Below are positions 28,852-37,729 of a DNA stretch of 64,000 bases, in pieces. The DNA comes from F1-120-MAGs118 sp013360535 (GTDB taxonomy: Bacteria; Planctomycetota; UBA1135; GCA-002686595), in the NCBI GenBank assembly GCA_026647215.1, contig JAPKHC010000016.1:20584-84583 (forward strand), read 5' to 3'. Made by a program: the position numbers and the translations under genes. Every line of letters starts with the position of its first letter. Positions within the stretch are counted from its first letter, which is position 1. The notes under the pieces were generated by a model. The model worked only from the letters and a program-made list of their open reading frames with translations. It had not been told where the DNA came from and did no database searches.

Positions 28852-28874
28852 AATCCTCGGAGAACAACGCAGCG

Positions 28875-30278
28875 ATGATCCTCAAGCAGTACTACCTCGG
28901 TTGTCTCGCTCACGCTTCGTACCTGGTCGCCGACGAGCGCACGAAAGTCGCGGCCGTGATCGACCCGCAGCGCGACGTCGAGCAGTACGTCGAGGAGGCG
29001 GCGAAGCTCGGGCTCGAGATCCGGCACGTCATCCTGACGCACTTTCACGCCGATTTCGTCGCGGGGCATCTCGAGCTGCGGCGGCGCACGGGCGCGCGCA
29101 TCTACCTGGGCGCGCGAGCGAAGGCTGAATACGAATTCACGGCGCTGAAGGATGGTGATGCGCTCGAGTTTGGCGACGTGCGGCTCGTGGTGCTCGAGAC
29201 GCCGGGGCACACGCCCGAGGGCATCTCGATCGTCGTGCACGACCTCGCAAAGGACGAGCGCGCGCCGCATGCCGTGCTCACCGGCGACACGCTCTTCATC
29301 GGCGACGTCGGGCGGCCGGATCTGCTCGCGTCGATCGGCGTCACGGCGAACGAGCTCGGCTCGATGCTGTACGACTCGCTGCACGAGAAGCTGCTCAAGC
29401 TGCCCGACGAGACGCTGGTGTATCCGGCGCACGGCGCGGGCTCGATGTGCGGCAAGCGCCTGTCGAGCGAGAGCGTGTCCACGCTGGGCGAGCAACGCCG
29501 CTACAACTACGCGCTGCGCCCGATGAAGCGCGAGGAGTTCATCGCGCTCGTCACGGCCGACCAGCCCGACGCGCCGGCCTACTTCGTCTACAACGCGACG
29601 CTCAACCGCAAGGAACGCGGCGTGCTCGACCAGCAGCTCGAGCAAGCGCTGCGGCCGCTTTCGCTCGACAGCGTGATGCTGCTCGCCAACCAAGGGGCGC
29701 AGCTCGTCGATGTGCGCCCCGCGGCGGACTTCGCGGGCGGTCACCTCGCCGGCAGCGTCAACATCAGCCTCGAGGGGAGCTTCGCGACCTGGAGCGGTTC
29801 GCTGCTCGATCCGGCGAAGCCCGTGGTCGTGATCGCCGAGCCCGGTCGCGAGGGCGAAGCGGCGCTGCGGCTGGGGCGCATCGGCTTCGAGCGTGTCGCG
29901 GGTTTCCTCGAGAACGGTCTGGCTTCGCTCGAGAGTCGACCCGAGCTCGTCGCTCGCACGCGCCGCACCACGGTGCAGGCGCTCGCGGAGCGTCTCGAGC
30001 AGCCGCAGCCTCCGCTGGTTCTCGACGTGCGCACGCCGGCCGAGTGGAACGCGGGCCACATCGAAGGTGCGGTGCACATTCCGCTCCAGCGCCTGCGCCA
30101 GCGCGTGTCCGAGCTCGACCGCACGCGCGAGCTCGCGATCGTGTGCCGCACCGGTTACCGCTCTTCGGCCGCCGCGAGCCTGCTCGCCAACGCCGGCTTC
30201 ACTTCGCTGGTCGACGTCGTCGGCGGCATGGAAGCGTGGAATCGCCGCAACGGGACCACGCCCGCCGTCGGCGCGTAG
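28875..30278 (+). CDS. Metallo-beta-lactamase/double rhodanese protein (persulfide dioxygenase-like)
   Basis: 467 aa from the ATG at 28875; the longer open frame upstream lacks coding character. The MBL domain (1-250) has THFHADFVAGH (His56, His58, Asp60), His112, Asp138 and His186, the mononuclear-iron set of ETHE1-type persulfide dioxygenases, which oxidise glutathione persulfide to sulfite. Rhodanese 1 (about 262-355) has no Cys where the active-site loop should be (VVVIAEPGREGEA), so it is probably inactive. Rhodanese 2 (about 365-465) keeps Cys424 in AIVCRTGYRSS. First gene of a seven-gene operon with two YeeE/YedE proteins and a TSUP exporter, consistent with sulfide/persulfide detoxification. 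Confidence 0.93.
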   Translation: MILKQYYLGCLAHASYLVADERTKVAAVIDPQRDVEQYVEEAAKLGLEIRHVILTHFHADFVAGHLELRRRTGARIYLGARAKAEYEFTALKDGDALEFGDVRLVVLETPGHTPEGISIVVHDLAKDERAPHAVLTGDTLFIGDVGRPDLLASIGVTANELGSMLYDSLHEKLLKLPDETLVYPAHGAGSMCGKRLSSESVSTLGEQRRYNYALRPMKREEFIALVTADQPDAPAYFVYNATLNRKERGVLDQQLEQALRPLSLDSVMLLANQGAQLVDVRPAADFAGGHLAGSVNISLEGSFATWSGSLLDPAKPVVVIAEPGREGEAALRLGRIGFERVAGFLENGLASLESRPELVARTRRTTVQALAERLEQPQPPLVLDVRTPAEWNAGHIEGAVHIPLQRLRQRVSELDRTRELAIVCRTGYRSSAAASLLANAGFTSLVDVVGGMEAWNRRNGTTPAVGA

Positions 30279-30315
30279 TGCTCCTCTCCCCTACCCAACT
30301 CGAGGAACTCCTCTC

Positions 30316-30783
30316 ATGACCTTGGACTGGCCCTTCTGGATCGCTGGAGCGTGCATCGGCGGCTTCGTGCCGCTGTTCGCGCTGGTTTCCGGCAAAGTGC
30401 TCGGCATCTCGTCGGGCTACTCGGAGCTGTGCGCGCTCGCCAAGCCCGCGGGCCCCGAGCGCTGGAAGCTGTGGTTCGCGTTGGGACTGCCGCTCGGTGG
30501 CCTCGCCGCGTCGGCGCTGGCAGGGACCCACGAGCTGGCGACGAAAGCGGAGCCAGTCAGCAGCGCACTCGGGCTCGGTGACGTCGCGACGTTGGTCGTG
30601 CTGCTCGTTGGCGGCGCGCTGATCGGTCATGGCGCTCGCACGGCGGGTGGCTGCACGAGCGGGCACTCGATCGTCGGGATCGCGCTCGGCGCGAAGTCGA
30701 GCCTCGTCGCGACGCTCGGCTTCATGGCCGGTGGGTTCGCGGCGACCTGGGCTTGGGTCGCGCTCGCGGGAGGTGCAGCGTGA
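30316..30783 (+). CDS. YeeE/YedE-family sulfur transport protein, N-terminal half
   Basis: 155 aa with about four or five membrane helices. The motif GHGARTAGGCTSGHSI carries the Cys conserved in YeeE/YedE (TsuA) thiosulfate channels. Full-length TsuA-type proteins contain two such halves; here they are encoded by two short overlapping genes, as in the paired pmpA/pmpB type. It starts 37 bases after the persulfide dioxygenase gene and its stop overlaps the next GTG. Confidence 0.9.
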   Translation: MTLDWPFWIAGACIGGFVPLFALVSGKVLGISSGYSELCALAKPAGPERWKLWFALGLPLGGLAASALAGTHELATKAEPVSSALGLGDVATLVVLLVGGALIGHGARTAGGCTSGHSIVGIALGAKSSLVATLGFMAGGFAATWAWVALAGGAA

Positions 30784-31193
30784 AGGCGCTCCTCTTCGTC
30801 GCCAGCGGCGCGCTGTTCGGCTTCCTGCTGTCGGCCGCGCGCGCGACGGACTACGCCGCGATCCACGGCATGTTCAAGCTCACCGATCTGCACCTGTTTG
30901 GAGTGATCGGCGTGGCGATCGCGACGGCGGCGCTCGGGCTGTTCGTCCTCAAGCGTGCGGGAGCCCGCTCGCTCGCCGGCGCGCCGATCTCGCTCGCGCA
31001 CAAGCCCTACCACAAGGCCGTTTTCCTCGGCGGAATCGTGTTCGGCGTGGGCTGGGCCCTGTCGGGCACCTGCCCGGGCACGGCGCTCGCGCAACTCGGT
31101 GAAGGCAAGGCCTACGCGCTCGCCACGGTGCTCGGCATCGTCGGCGGCACGTGGCTGCGCCAGCGACAAGGCCAAGCGGCGAAGGTCGCGTAG
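30780..31193 (+). CDS. YeeE/YedE-family sulfur transport protein, C-terminal half
   Basis: 137 aa from a GTG that overlaps the previous stop (GTGA). About four helices, and the second conserved Cys motif GWALSGTCPGTALAQLGEG. Together with the preceding product it should form one inner-membrane channel for thiosulfate or a related sulfur species. Translational overlap favours a 1:1 complex. Confidence 0.9.
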   Translation: MKALLFVASGALFGFLLSAARATDYAAIHGMFKLTDLHLFGVIGVAIATAALGLFVLKRAGARSLAGAPISLAHKPYHKAVFLGGIVFGVGWALSGTCPGTALAQLGEGKAYALATVLGIVGGTWLRQRQGQAAKVA

Positions 31194-31206
31194 GAGCGAC
31201 CGGACC

Positions 31207-31953
31207 ATGCTCGTCTGGCTGGGTGCCCTCGCGATCGGACTGAGCCTCGGGCTGCTCGGCTCGGGCGGCTCGATCTTCACGGTTCCAGCGCTCCTGTACC
31301 TCGCCCACCAGGACGAGAAGGTCGCGATCGCGAGCTCGCTCGGCATCGTCGCGGGCATCAGCCTGTTCGCGTCGCTTCCGTACGCGCGACGTGGCGAAGT
31401 CGACTGGCGCAGCGTGATCCGCTTCGGGTTGCCCGGCATCGTCGGAACGTTCGGTGGAGCGTGGCTCGCGAAGTACGTGAGCGCCCACACCCAACTTGCG
31501 CTGCTCGGGCTCGTCATGCTGGTCGCTTCGGTCTTGATGCTGCGAAAGCCTGTCGAAACGGCGCGCACGCGGCCCCATCCGACGTGGATGATCGCGCTCG
31601 AAGGGCTGGCCGTCGGTGTGCTGACGGGGCTCGTCGGCGTCGGAGGCGGCTTCCTGATCGTCCCGGCGCTGGTGCTGCTCGGTGGTCTGCCGATGCGCCG
31701 CGCCATCGGCACCAGCCTCGTGATCATCACGCTCAAGTCGCTCGTCGGTTTCGCGAAGTACGTCGAAGTGCTTGGCGATCTCGACCTCGCGGTCGACTGG
31801 AATGTGCTCGCGCTGTTCACGGCTGTCGGCATCGCCGGCAGCCTGCTGGGCAGTCGGGTTTCGAGCCTCGTCCCGCAGCGCGCGCTGCAGCGTGTGTTCG
31901 CGGCCGTGCTCGTGCTCGCGGGCGCCGGAATCCTGCTCACCCGCTGGAACTAG
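31207..31953 (+). CDS. TSUP (TauE/SafE) family sulfite/sulfonate exporter
   Basis: 248 aa, ATG 13 bases after the previous stop. Two repeats of four helices, each starting with the conserved Gly-rich helix: GLLGSGGSIFTVPALLYLA and GLVGVGGGFLIVPALVLLGG. TSUP proteins export small anionic sulfur compounds, and sulfite, the product of persulfide dioxygenase, is the natural candidate. The order dioxygenase - YeeE/YedE pair - TSUP matches known sulfide-detoxification operons. Confidence 0.92.
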   Translation: MLVWLGALAIGLSLGLLGSGGSIFTVPALLYLAHQDEKVAIASSLGIVAGISLFASLPYARRGEVDWRSVIRFGLPGIVGTFGGAWLAKYVSAHTQLALLGLVMLVASVLMLRKPVETARTRPHPTWMIALEGLAVGVLTGLVGVGGGFLIVPALVLLGGLPMRRAIGTSLVIITLKSLVGFAKYVEVLGDLDLAVDWNVLALFTAVGIAGSLLGSRVSSLVPQRALQRVFAAVLVLAGAGILLTRWN

Positions 31954-31968
31954 AACCTCGGAGGAAAC

Positions 31969-33381
31969 GTGGAACGCCAACTGATCCCGCTCGCTCTCGT
32001 GCTGCCGCTCGCGGCGTGCGTCACCTCCGCGCCGGAGCGACCGCTCCCGCGCGCCGCATTGCGAGCCGTGCCGAGCCCCCGAGCGACACCGAAGGTCGAG
32101 CCGGCGCGCGACGGAACCGTGCGCACGCTTCCGCAAGCGATCGAGCTGTGCCTCGCGCGCAACCCGAACCTGTACGAGGCCGAGGCGCGTGTTCACGCGG
32201 CGGAAGCGGCGCTCGCGCAGGCGCGCGCGGCGCTGTACCCGATGGTCGGCGCGCAGCTGTCGGTCCTGTGGGCCGACGCGCCGTCGACGTACCTGTTCAA
32301 GACGATCGACGCAGGGCGGCTGGCGCCCAACACGGACTTCAACGATCCGGGATCGCTGCGCAACACCGAAGCGTCGCTCGGAGCGAGCTGGAACCTGTGG
32401 CGCGGCGGCATGGATTCCGCGGGAATTCGTGCGGCCGAGCTCGGCATCGACGCCGGTGCCGCGGCGCAGGATGCGGTGCGGAACGCGCTGGTCGCGGCGG
32501 TGTCGAGCGCGTGGCTCGAGTTGCGGGCGACGCGCGAACTCGCGACATCCGACGACGCACGCGTGCGCACGCTGGAGGAGCAGCTCTCCGACGCGCGCAA
32601 GCGGCTGGAGAACGGTTCCGCGCTGCGGATCGACGTGCTCTCGCTCGAAGTGCGGCTCGCGCAGGCACAGGAACGCCGGACGCGCACGGAGCTCGGCCGC
32701 AAGCTCGCGCTCGCGGGCCTGCGCCAGCTGCTCGCGCTCGACGACGCGGCGCTGATCGAGCCCGACGAGAGCCTGCCGGGCTCGATCCTGCTGCCCGCGA
32801 CACGCGAGAGCGCGCAGAACGACGCGAAACTGCACCGCGGCGAGCTGGTGGCGGCGCAGGGCGACCTCGAGGCCGCGAAGGCACGCGTGCACATGGCCGA
32901 ACGCGCGTGGACGCCGCGGCTCGACCTCATGGCGCGTGTCTGGGGTGGCGAGACCGACGTGTCGCTCGACCTGCAGCGCGCCAACTCGCAGGTGGCGCTC
33001 GTGCTCTCGGTCGACGCACTCGACGGCGGCATGCGTTCGGCGGGACTCGCCGGCGCACGCGCTCAGTTCGTCGCGGCCGATGCGCGGCTGCGGAGCGTCG
33101 AGCTCGGCATCACGAACGACGTCAATCGCGCGTGGTACGGGCTCGAGGAAGCCACGGCGCAACTCGACGTCGCCGTGCGCGCCGAGAAGGCCGCAGGTGA
33201 GGGGCTCGAACTCGCCGGAACGCTGCTCGAGAGCGGCGCGACGACGGTCTCGCGCTTCCTCGATGCGGAATCCGACCATGCGCAAGCGCGGGCCCAGCTC
33301 GTGCTCGCGCGCATCCAGGTGCAACGCGCCGGCTTCGAGCTGCGGCGCGCGACGGGAACCCTGCAGGAGGTGACGTGGTGA
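31969..33381 (+). CDS. TolC-family outer-membrane efflux lipoprotein
   Basis: 470 aa, GTG start with a strong ribosome-binding site (GGAGG seven bases upstream). Lipoprotein signal (LALVLPLAACVTS, Cys17). Two structural repeats begin TLPQAIELCLARNPNLYEAE and ESAQNDAKLHRGELVAAQGD, with long amphipathic helices typical of OEP proteins. It is the outer-membrane exit duct for the RND pump two genes downstream. It is joined to the sulfur genes by only 15 bases and overlaps the adaptor gene by four. Confidence 0.9.
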   Translation: MERQLIPLALVLPLAACVTSAPERPLPRAALRAVPSPRATPKVEPARDGTVRTLPQAIELCLARNPNLYEAEARVHAAEAALAQARAALYPMVGAQLSVLWADAPSTYLFKTIDAGRLAPNTDFNDPGSLRNTEASLGASWNLWRGGMDSAGIRAAELGIDAGAAAQDAVRNALVAAVSSAWLELRATRELATSDDARVRTLEEQLSDARKRLENGSALRIDVLSLEVRLAQAQERRTRTELGRKLALAGLRQLLALDDAALIEPDESLPGSILLPATRESAQNDAKLHRGELVAAQGDLEAAKARVHMAERAWTPRLDLMARVWGGETDVSLDLQRANSQVALVLSVDALDGGMRSAGLAGARAQFVAADARLRSVELGITNDVNRAWYGLEEATAQLDVAVRAEKAAGEGLELAGTLLESGATTVSRFLDAESDHAQARAQLVLARIQVQRAGFELRRATGTLQEVTW

Positions 33382-34529
33382 GCGCTTCGAACCGATGGTT
33401 GTCGTGGGCGGGACTGGGCCTGGTGATCGGCGGCGTCGTGCTGTACGCCGGCGGTTTCCTGTCGGGTGAGCGCATCGCGCCGGGCGAGCGAGGGGAGCGG
33501 CCGAAGCTCGACGTTCCCGCGGATACCGCCACGGTCGTGCGACGCAGCGTCCCGATCAGCGAGGATGCGGTGGGCACAGTGCGCTCGCGCCGCACGGTCG
33601 CGGTTTCGGCGCAAGTTCCCGCGCGCGTGACGCAGGTCGCTGTCGAGGCCGGGCAAGCCGTGAAGGCCGGGGACCTGCTCGCGGCCCTCGACGATCGTGA
33701 GTTCGCGGCGCGAGTGGCGCAGGCGCGGCAAGCGGTGCTCGCAGCCGAGAGCGGCATCGCTCGTGCACAGCAGGCGCGCACGCAGGCGCAGGCGCGCGCG
33801 ACGCAGGCCAAGGCCGCTCGCGAGCGCACCAAGGCGCTGTTCGACGGCGGTGCGGCCACGAGCGAACAACTGGAGGCCGCGGAAGCCGCCTTTTCTGCGG
33901 GAGAAGCGGCGGTTGCCGAAGGCGAGGCCGCGGTCGCGATGGCCAAGGCCGAGCACGCGCGCGCGCTGCAGATGACGAGCGAGGCGGAGGTGGCGCTCGG
34001 CTACACGCGCGTCGTCGCTCCGCTCGACGGAGTCGTGGCCGAACGCAGCGTCGAGGCGGGCGACCTGGCGATGCCGGGCCGCACGCTGTTCGTCGTGCTC
34101 GATCCGGCCAAGCTGCGGCTCGAGGCGCGCGTGCGCGAGGGCCTCGTCGGACGACTCAAGTCGGGCGACGAGCTCGCGCTCGCCTTCGAGGCGCTGGGAC
34201 TGACGGCGCTGGGCCGCGTGAGCGAAGTCCTGCCTTCGGCTGACGCGCGCAGCCGCACCTTCGAGGTGCGCGTGGACTTCGAGTCCGTCCCCGGAGCGCG
34301 TCCGGGCATGTTCGCGCGCCTGCGCATTCCCGCGGGCGAGCGCGAGGTCGTGCTCGCACCGCCCGAGGCCATCGCGCGCGTCGGCCAGCTGCGCAGCGTG
34401 ATCGTCGACGACCGCGGCGAGTGGAAGAGGCGCATGGTCACTGTCGGCGGAACGTTCGACGACGGGCTCGTCGAGGTGCTCTCGGGCCTCGACGGCGGGG
34501 AAAGCATCGGCCGCGGAGGCACGCGATGA
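33378..34529 (+). CDS. RND periplasmic adaptor (membrane fusion protein)
   Basis: 383 aa from the second of two adjacent GTG codons; GGAGG at 33366-33370 is best spaced for it. One N-terminal anchor helix (WAGLGLVIGGVVLYAGGF), a barrel-sandwich half (VSAQVPARVTQVAVEAGQAV), an Ala/Glu-rich alpha-hairpin (about 105-195), the second half-lipoyl segment (YTRVVAPLDGVVAERSVEAG), then beta-barrel and membrane-proximal domains. It bridges the RND permease to the TolC partner; all three overlap by four bases. Nothing indicates the drug or metabolite exported. Confidence 0.92.
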   Translation: MSASNRWLSWAGLGLVIGGVVLYAGGFLSGERIAPGERGERPKLDVPADTATVVRRSVPISEDAVGTVRSRRTVAVSAQVPARVTQVAVEAGQAVKAGDLLAALDDREFAARVAQARQAVLAAESGIARAQQARTQAQARATQAKAARERTKALFDGGAATSEQLEAAEAAFSAGEAAVAEGEAAVAMAKAEHARALQMTSEAEVALGYTRVVAPLDGVVAERSVEAGDLAMPGRTLFVVLDPAKLRLEARVREGLVGRLKSGDELALAFEALGLTALGRVSEVLPSADARSRTFEVRVDFESVPGARPGMFARLRIPAGEREVVLAPPEAIARVGQLRSVIVDDRGEWKRRMVTVGGTFDDGLVEVLSGLDGGESIGRGGTR

Positions 34530-37500
34530 CACGCTCTCACGGCGCGCCCTCGAACGAGGGCTGGATGTCGCGCATGGTGCGCGCGTTCACGATCGGGCCG
34601 CTGTCGCCCGTGCTGCTGATCCTGTCGGCGGCGATCGGTCTCGTCGCCGTGCTCGCCACACCGCGCGAGGAAGAGCCGCAGATCGTCGTGCCGATGGCCG
34701 ACGTGATGGTGTCGTTCCCCGGTGCGAGCGCCGAGGAGGTCGAGCAGCTCGTCGCCACGCCGCTCGAGAAGCTGATGTGGCAAGTCGACGGCGTCGAGCA
34801 CGTGTACTCGGTCTCCCGGCGCGGCGGCGCGGCGATCACGGTGCGCTTCTTCGTCGGTGAGGATCGCGAGCGGGCGCTCGTGAGGCTGCAGTCGAAGATC
34901 GAGGCCCACCGCGGCGAGGCGCCGCCAGGTGTCGCGGGCTGGATCGTGCGGCCGGTCGAGATCGACGACGTGCCGATCGTGGGACTGACGTTGTGGTCGG
35001 AGCGTTCGGATCCGGCCGCGTTGCGGCGTTCGGCGGAGGAGCTGCTCGCGCGCCTCGACGAAGTTCCCGACGTGTCGCGCACGGAGATCCTCGGGGGCTT
35101 GCCGCGGGAGGTGCGGGTCGAGCTCGATCCCGAGGCGCTCGCGGCGCGCGGGTTGTCGCCCTTGGAGGTCGCCGGCGCGCTCTCGGCCGCGGATTCGGCG
35201 CTGCAGGCGGGTGCCTTCGACCGCGCGGATCGCCGCGTCGAGCTGCAGGCCGGCCCGTTCCTCGGGGACAGTCGCGAGGTGGCGGAGCTCGTCGTCGGCG
35301 TGCACGGCGATCGTCTGGTTCACGTGCGCGATGTCGCGACGGTCGTCGATGGCCCGGTCGAGGCGCGAGCGCTCGCACGACTGGGTTTCGGGCCGAATGG
35401 CGCCGGGCCTCAGGGCAAGTCCTTCGACGCGGTCACGCTCGCGGTCTCGAAGAAGAAGGGCACGAATGCGGTGCACGTGGCGGAGCACGTCGTCGAGCGC
35501 GCGCACGCGCTGGCCGCGGAAATCCTGCCGAGCGACGTGCACCTGCAAGTGACGCGCGACTGGGGCGAGACCGCGGATGAGAAGGTCGACGAGCTGCTCG
35601 GCCACCTCACGCTCGCGATCGTCACGGTCATCGCGCTGGTCGCGTTCGCGCTCGGTCGCCGCGAGGGCCTGATCGTCGCCGCGGCCGTGCCGGTCACGTT
35701 CGCGCTGACGTTGGGCTTCAACCTGCTCGTCGGCTATTCGATCAACCGCGTGACGCTGTTCGCGCTGGTGCTCGTGCTCGGCCTGGTGTGCGACGACCCG
35801 ATCGTCGACGTCGAGAACATCCACCGCCACTTCCGGCGCGCGGCGAAGGCTCCGCTGGAGGCCGTGATCGAAGCGGTCAACGAGGTGCGTCCGCCCGTGA
35901 TCGTCGCGACGCTCGCGGTGATCCTCTCGTTCGTGCCGATGTTCTTCATCACCGGCATGATGGGTCCCTACATGCGGCCGATGGCGTTCAACGTGCCGGT
36001 CGCGATGGCGATGAGCCTGCTCGTCGCGTTCACCGTGACGCCGTGGATGAGCTACAAGCTGCTCAAGCCGCATGCGGGCGAGCACGACGAGTCGGGTGGC
36101 GTGCTCGAGCGCGGGTACGTCGGTGCGCTGAAGGCGCTGCTGCGCAGCAAGGTGGCGCGCTTCTCCTTGTGGGCGTCGATCGCGGTGTCCGGTGCACTCG
36201 CGGTCGGCCTCGGCGCGAGTGGCGCTGTGCCGCTCAAGATGCTGCCCTACGACAACAAGAGCGAGTTCGACCTCGTCGTCGACCTGCCGAATGGCTCGAC
36301 GCTGGAAGCGACGGACGCGGCGGTGCGCGACATCGAGGCACGCTTGTCCACGGTCGCCGAGGTCACGGATTTCTCGGCTTTCATCGGCACGGCGGGCCCG
36401 ATCGACTTCAACGGGCTCGTGCGTCGCTACAACCTGCGCTCGTCGCCGGAGCTCGCGCAGGTTCGCGTGCGGCTCGTCGGCAAGGACGAGCGTGAGATGC
36501 GCAGCCACGAGCTCGCGCTGCGCCTGCGCAATGACCTGCAGGACATCGCGAGCCGCCACGGCGCGACGCTCAAGATCGTCGAGCTGCCACCGGGGCCTCC
36601 GGTGCTCGCGACCCTCGTCGCCGAGGTGCGCGGACCGGCGGAACGCTCGTGGCCGGAGATCGTCGCCGGTGCGCGCGAGGTCGCCAGGACGCTCGCCGCC
36701 GAACACGGCGTGGTCGACGTCGACGTGATGACGGAGGAGCCGCACGGGCGCCTCGAGTTCGAGCTCGACCGCGAGAAGGCGATGCTGCACGGCGTCTCCT
36801 CGGAGCTCGTCACTCGCACGCTCGCGCTCGCCCTGACCGGCGCGCCGGTGGCGACGGTGCACGAGCCCGGCGAGCGCCAGCCGCTCGTCCTCAAGCTCGG
36901 GCTGGACCGCGAGCATCGCAGCGGTGCGGACGAGCTCGGACGGCTCTCGGTGAAGGGCGCCGACGGCTCCCTCGTGCCGCTGGCCGAGCTCGGTCGCTTC
37001 CGCGAAGTGCCGAGCGAACCTTCGATCTACCACAAGGACCTCGCGCGCACGGCGTTCGTGCTCGGCGAGGTCGCGGGCCGCCCGCCGGCGGAAATCGTGC
37101 TGTCGCAAGAGGCGCTGCGCGAGCGCGAGCCGCTCGACGGCGGCCTCGTCGCCGACTGGTCGGGCGAAGGCGAATGGCAGATCACGCTCGACGTCTTCCG
37201 CGACCTCGGCCTCGCCTTCGCAGGCGCGCTGGTCGGCATCTACGTGCTGCTCGTGCTGCAGACGCACTCGTTCGTTCTGCCGCTCGTGGTGATGCTCTCG
37301 ATCCCGCTCGGCGCGATCGGCATCCTCCCCGGCTTCTGGATCCTGAACCAGATCCTCGACGAGCCCGTCGGCGGCTACGGCACGCCCGTGTTCTTCACGG
37401 CGACCGGCATGATCGGGATGATCGCGCTCGCCGGCATCGTCGTGCGCAACTCGATCATCCTGATCGACTTCATGGCCGAGCGCGAGGCGGCCGGTGCGTC

Positions 37501-37729
37501 GCTCGAGGATGCCGTGCTGGAGAGCGGGACCAAGCGCCTGCGCCCGATCCTGCTCACCGCCGGAGCCGCGATGCTCGGCGCGTGGCCGATCACGCTCGAT
37601 CCGATCTTCTCCGGGCTCGCGTGGAGCCTGATCTTCGGCCTCGTGGCCTCGACCGGCTTCACGCTGCTCGTCGTTCCGATCGCCTACCGCTGGCTGCGGC
37701 AGCGCGAGCGCAACCGCGTCACGGCGTAG
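34526..37729 (+). CDS. RND efflux permease (AcrB/HAE-1-like)
   Basis: 1067 aa, ATG within the adaptor stop (ATGA). Typical RND layout: TM1, large periplasmic loop (about 45-330), six helices, second loop, five helices. The TM4 proton-relay segment reads LGLVCDDPIVDVENIHRHF, with the paired Asp residues expected. The region ITGMMGPYMRPMAFNVPV and the C-terminal GMIALAGIVVRNSIILIDFM are conserved in acriflavine-type pumps rather than metal pumps. Position at the end of a sulfur-detoxification operon suggests export of reactive sulfur-related or toxic organic compounds. The stop region overlaps the stop of the opposite-strand OM factor by 11 bases. Confidence 0.93.
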   Translation: MTRSHGAPSNEGWMSRMVRAFTIGPLSPVLLILSAAIGLVAVLATPREEEPQIVVPMADVMVSFPGASAEEVEQLVATPLEKLMWQVDGVEHVYSVSRRGGAAITVRFFVGEDRERALVRLQSKIEAHRGEAPPGVAGWIVRPVEIDDVPIVGLTLWSERSDPAALRRSAEELLARLDEVPDVSRTEILGGLPREVRVELDPEALAARGLSPLEVAGALSAADSALQAGAFDRADRRVELQAGPFLGDSREVAELVVGVHGDRLVHVRDVATVVDGPVEARALARLGFGPNGAGPQGKSFDAVTLAVSKKKGTNAVHVAEHVVERAHALAAEILPSDVHLQVTRDWGETADEKVDELLGHLTLAIVTVIALVAFALGRREGLIVAAAVPVTFALTLGFNLLVGYSINRVTLFALVLVLGLVCDDPIVDVENIHRHFRRAAKAPLEAVIEAVNEVRPPVIVATLAVILSFVPMFFITGMMGPYMRPMAFNVPVAMAMSLLVAFTVTPWMSYKLLKPHAGEHDESGGVLERGYVGALKALLRSKVARFSLWASIAVSGALAVGLGASGAVPLKMLPYDNKSEFDLVVDLPNGSTLEATDAAVRDIEARLSTVAEVTDFSAFIGTAGPIDFNGLVRRYNLRSSPELAQVRVRLVGKDEREMRSHELALRLRNDLQDIASRHGATLKIVELPPGPPVLATLVAEVRGPAERSWPEIVAGAREVARTLAAEHGVVDVDVMTEEPHGRLEFELDREKAMLHGVSSELVTRTLALALTGAPVATVHEPGERQPLVLKLGLDREHRSGADELGRLSVKGADGSLVPLAELGRFREVPSEPSIYHKDLARTAFVLGEVAGRPPAEIVLSQEALREREPLDGGLVADWSGEGEWQITLDVFRDLGLAFAGALVGIYVLLVLQTHSFVLPLVVMLSIPLGAIGILPGFWILNQILDEPVGGYGTPVFFTATGMIGMIALAGIVVRNSIILIDFMAEREAAGASLEDAVLESGTKRLRPILLTAGAAMLGAWPITLDPIFSGLAWSLIFGLVASTGFTLLVVPIAYRWLRQRERNRVTA

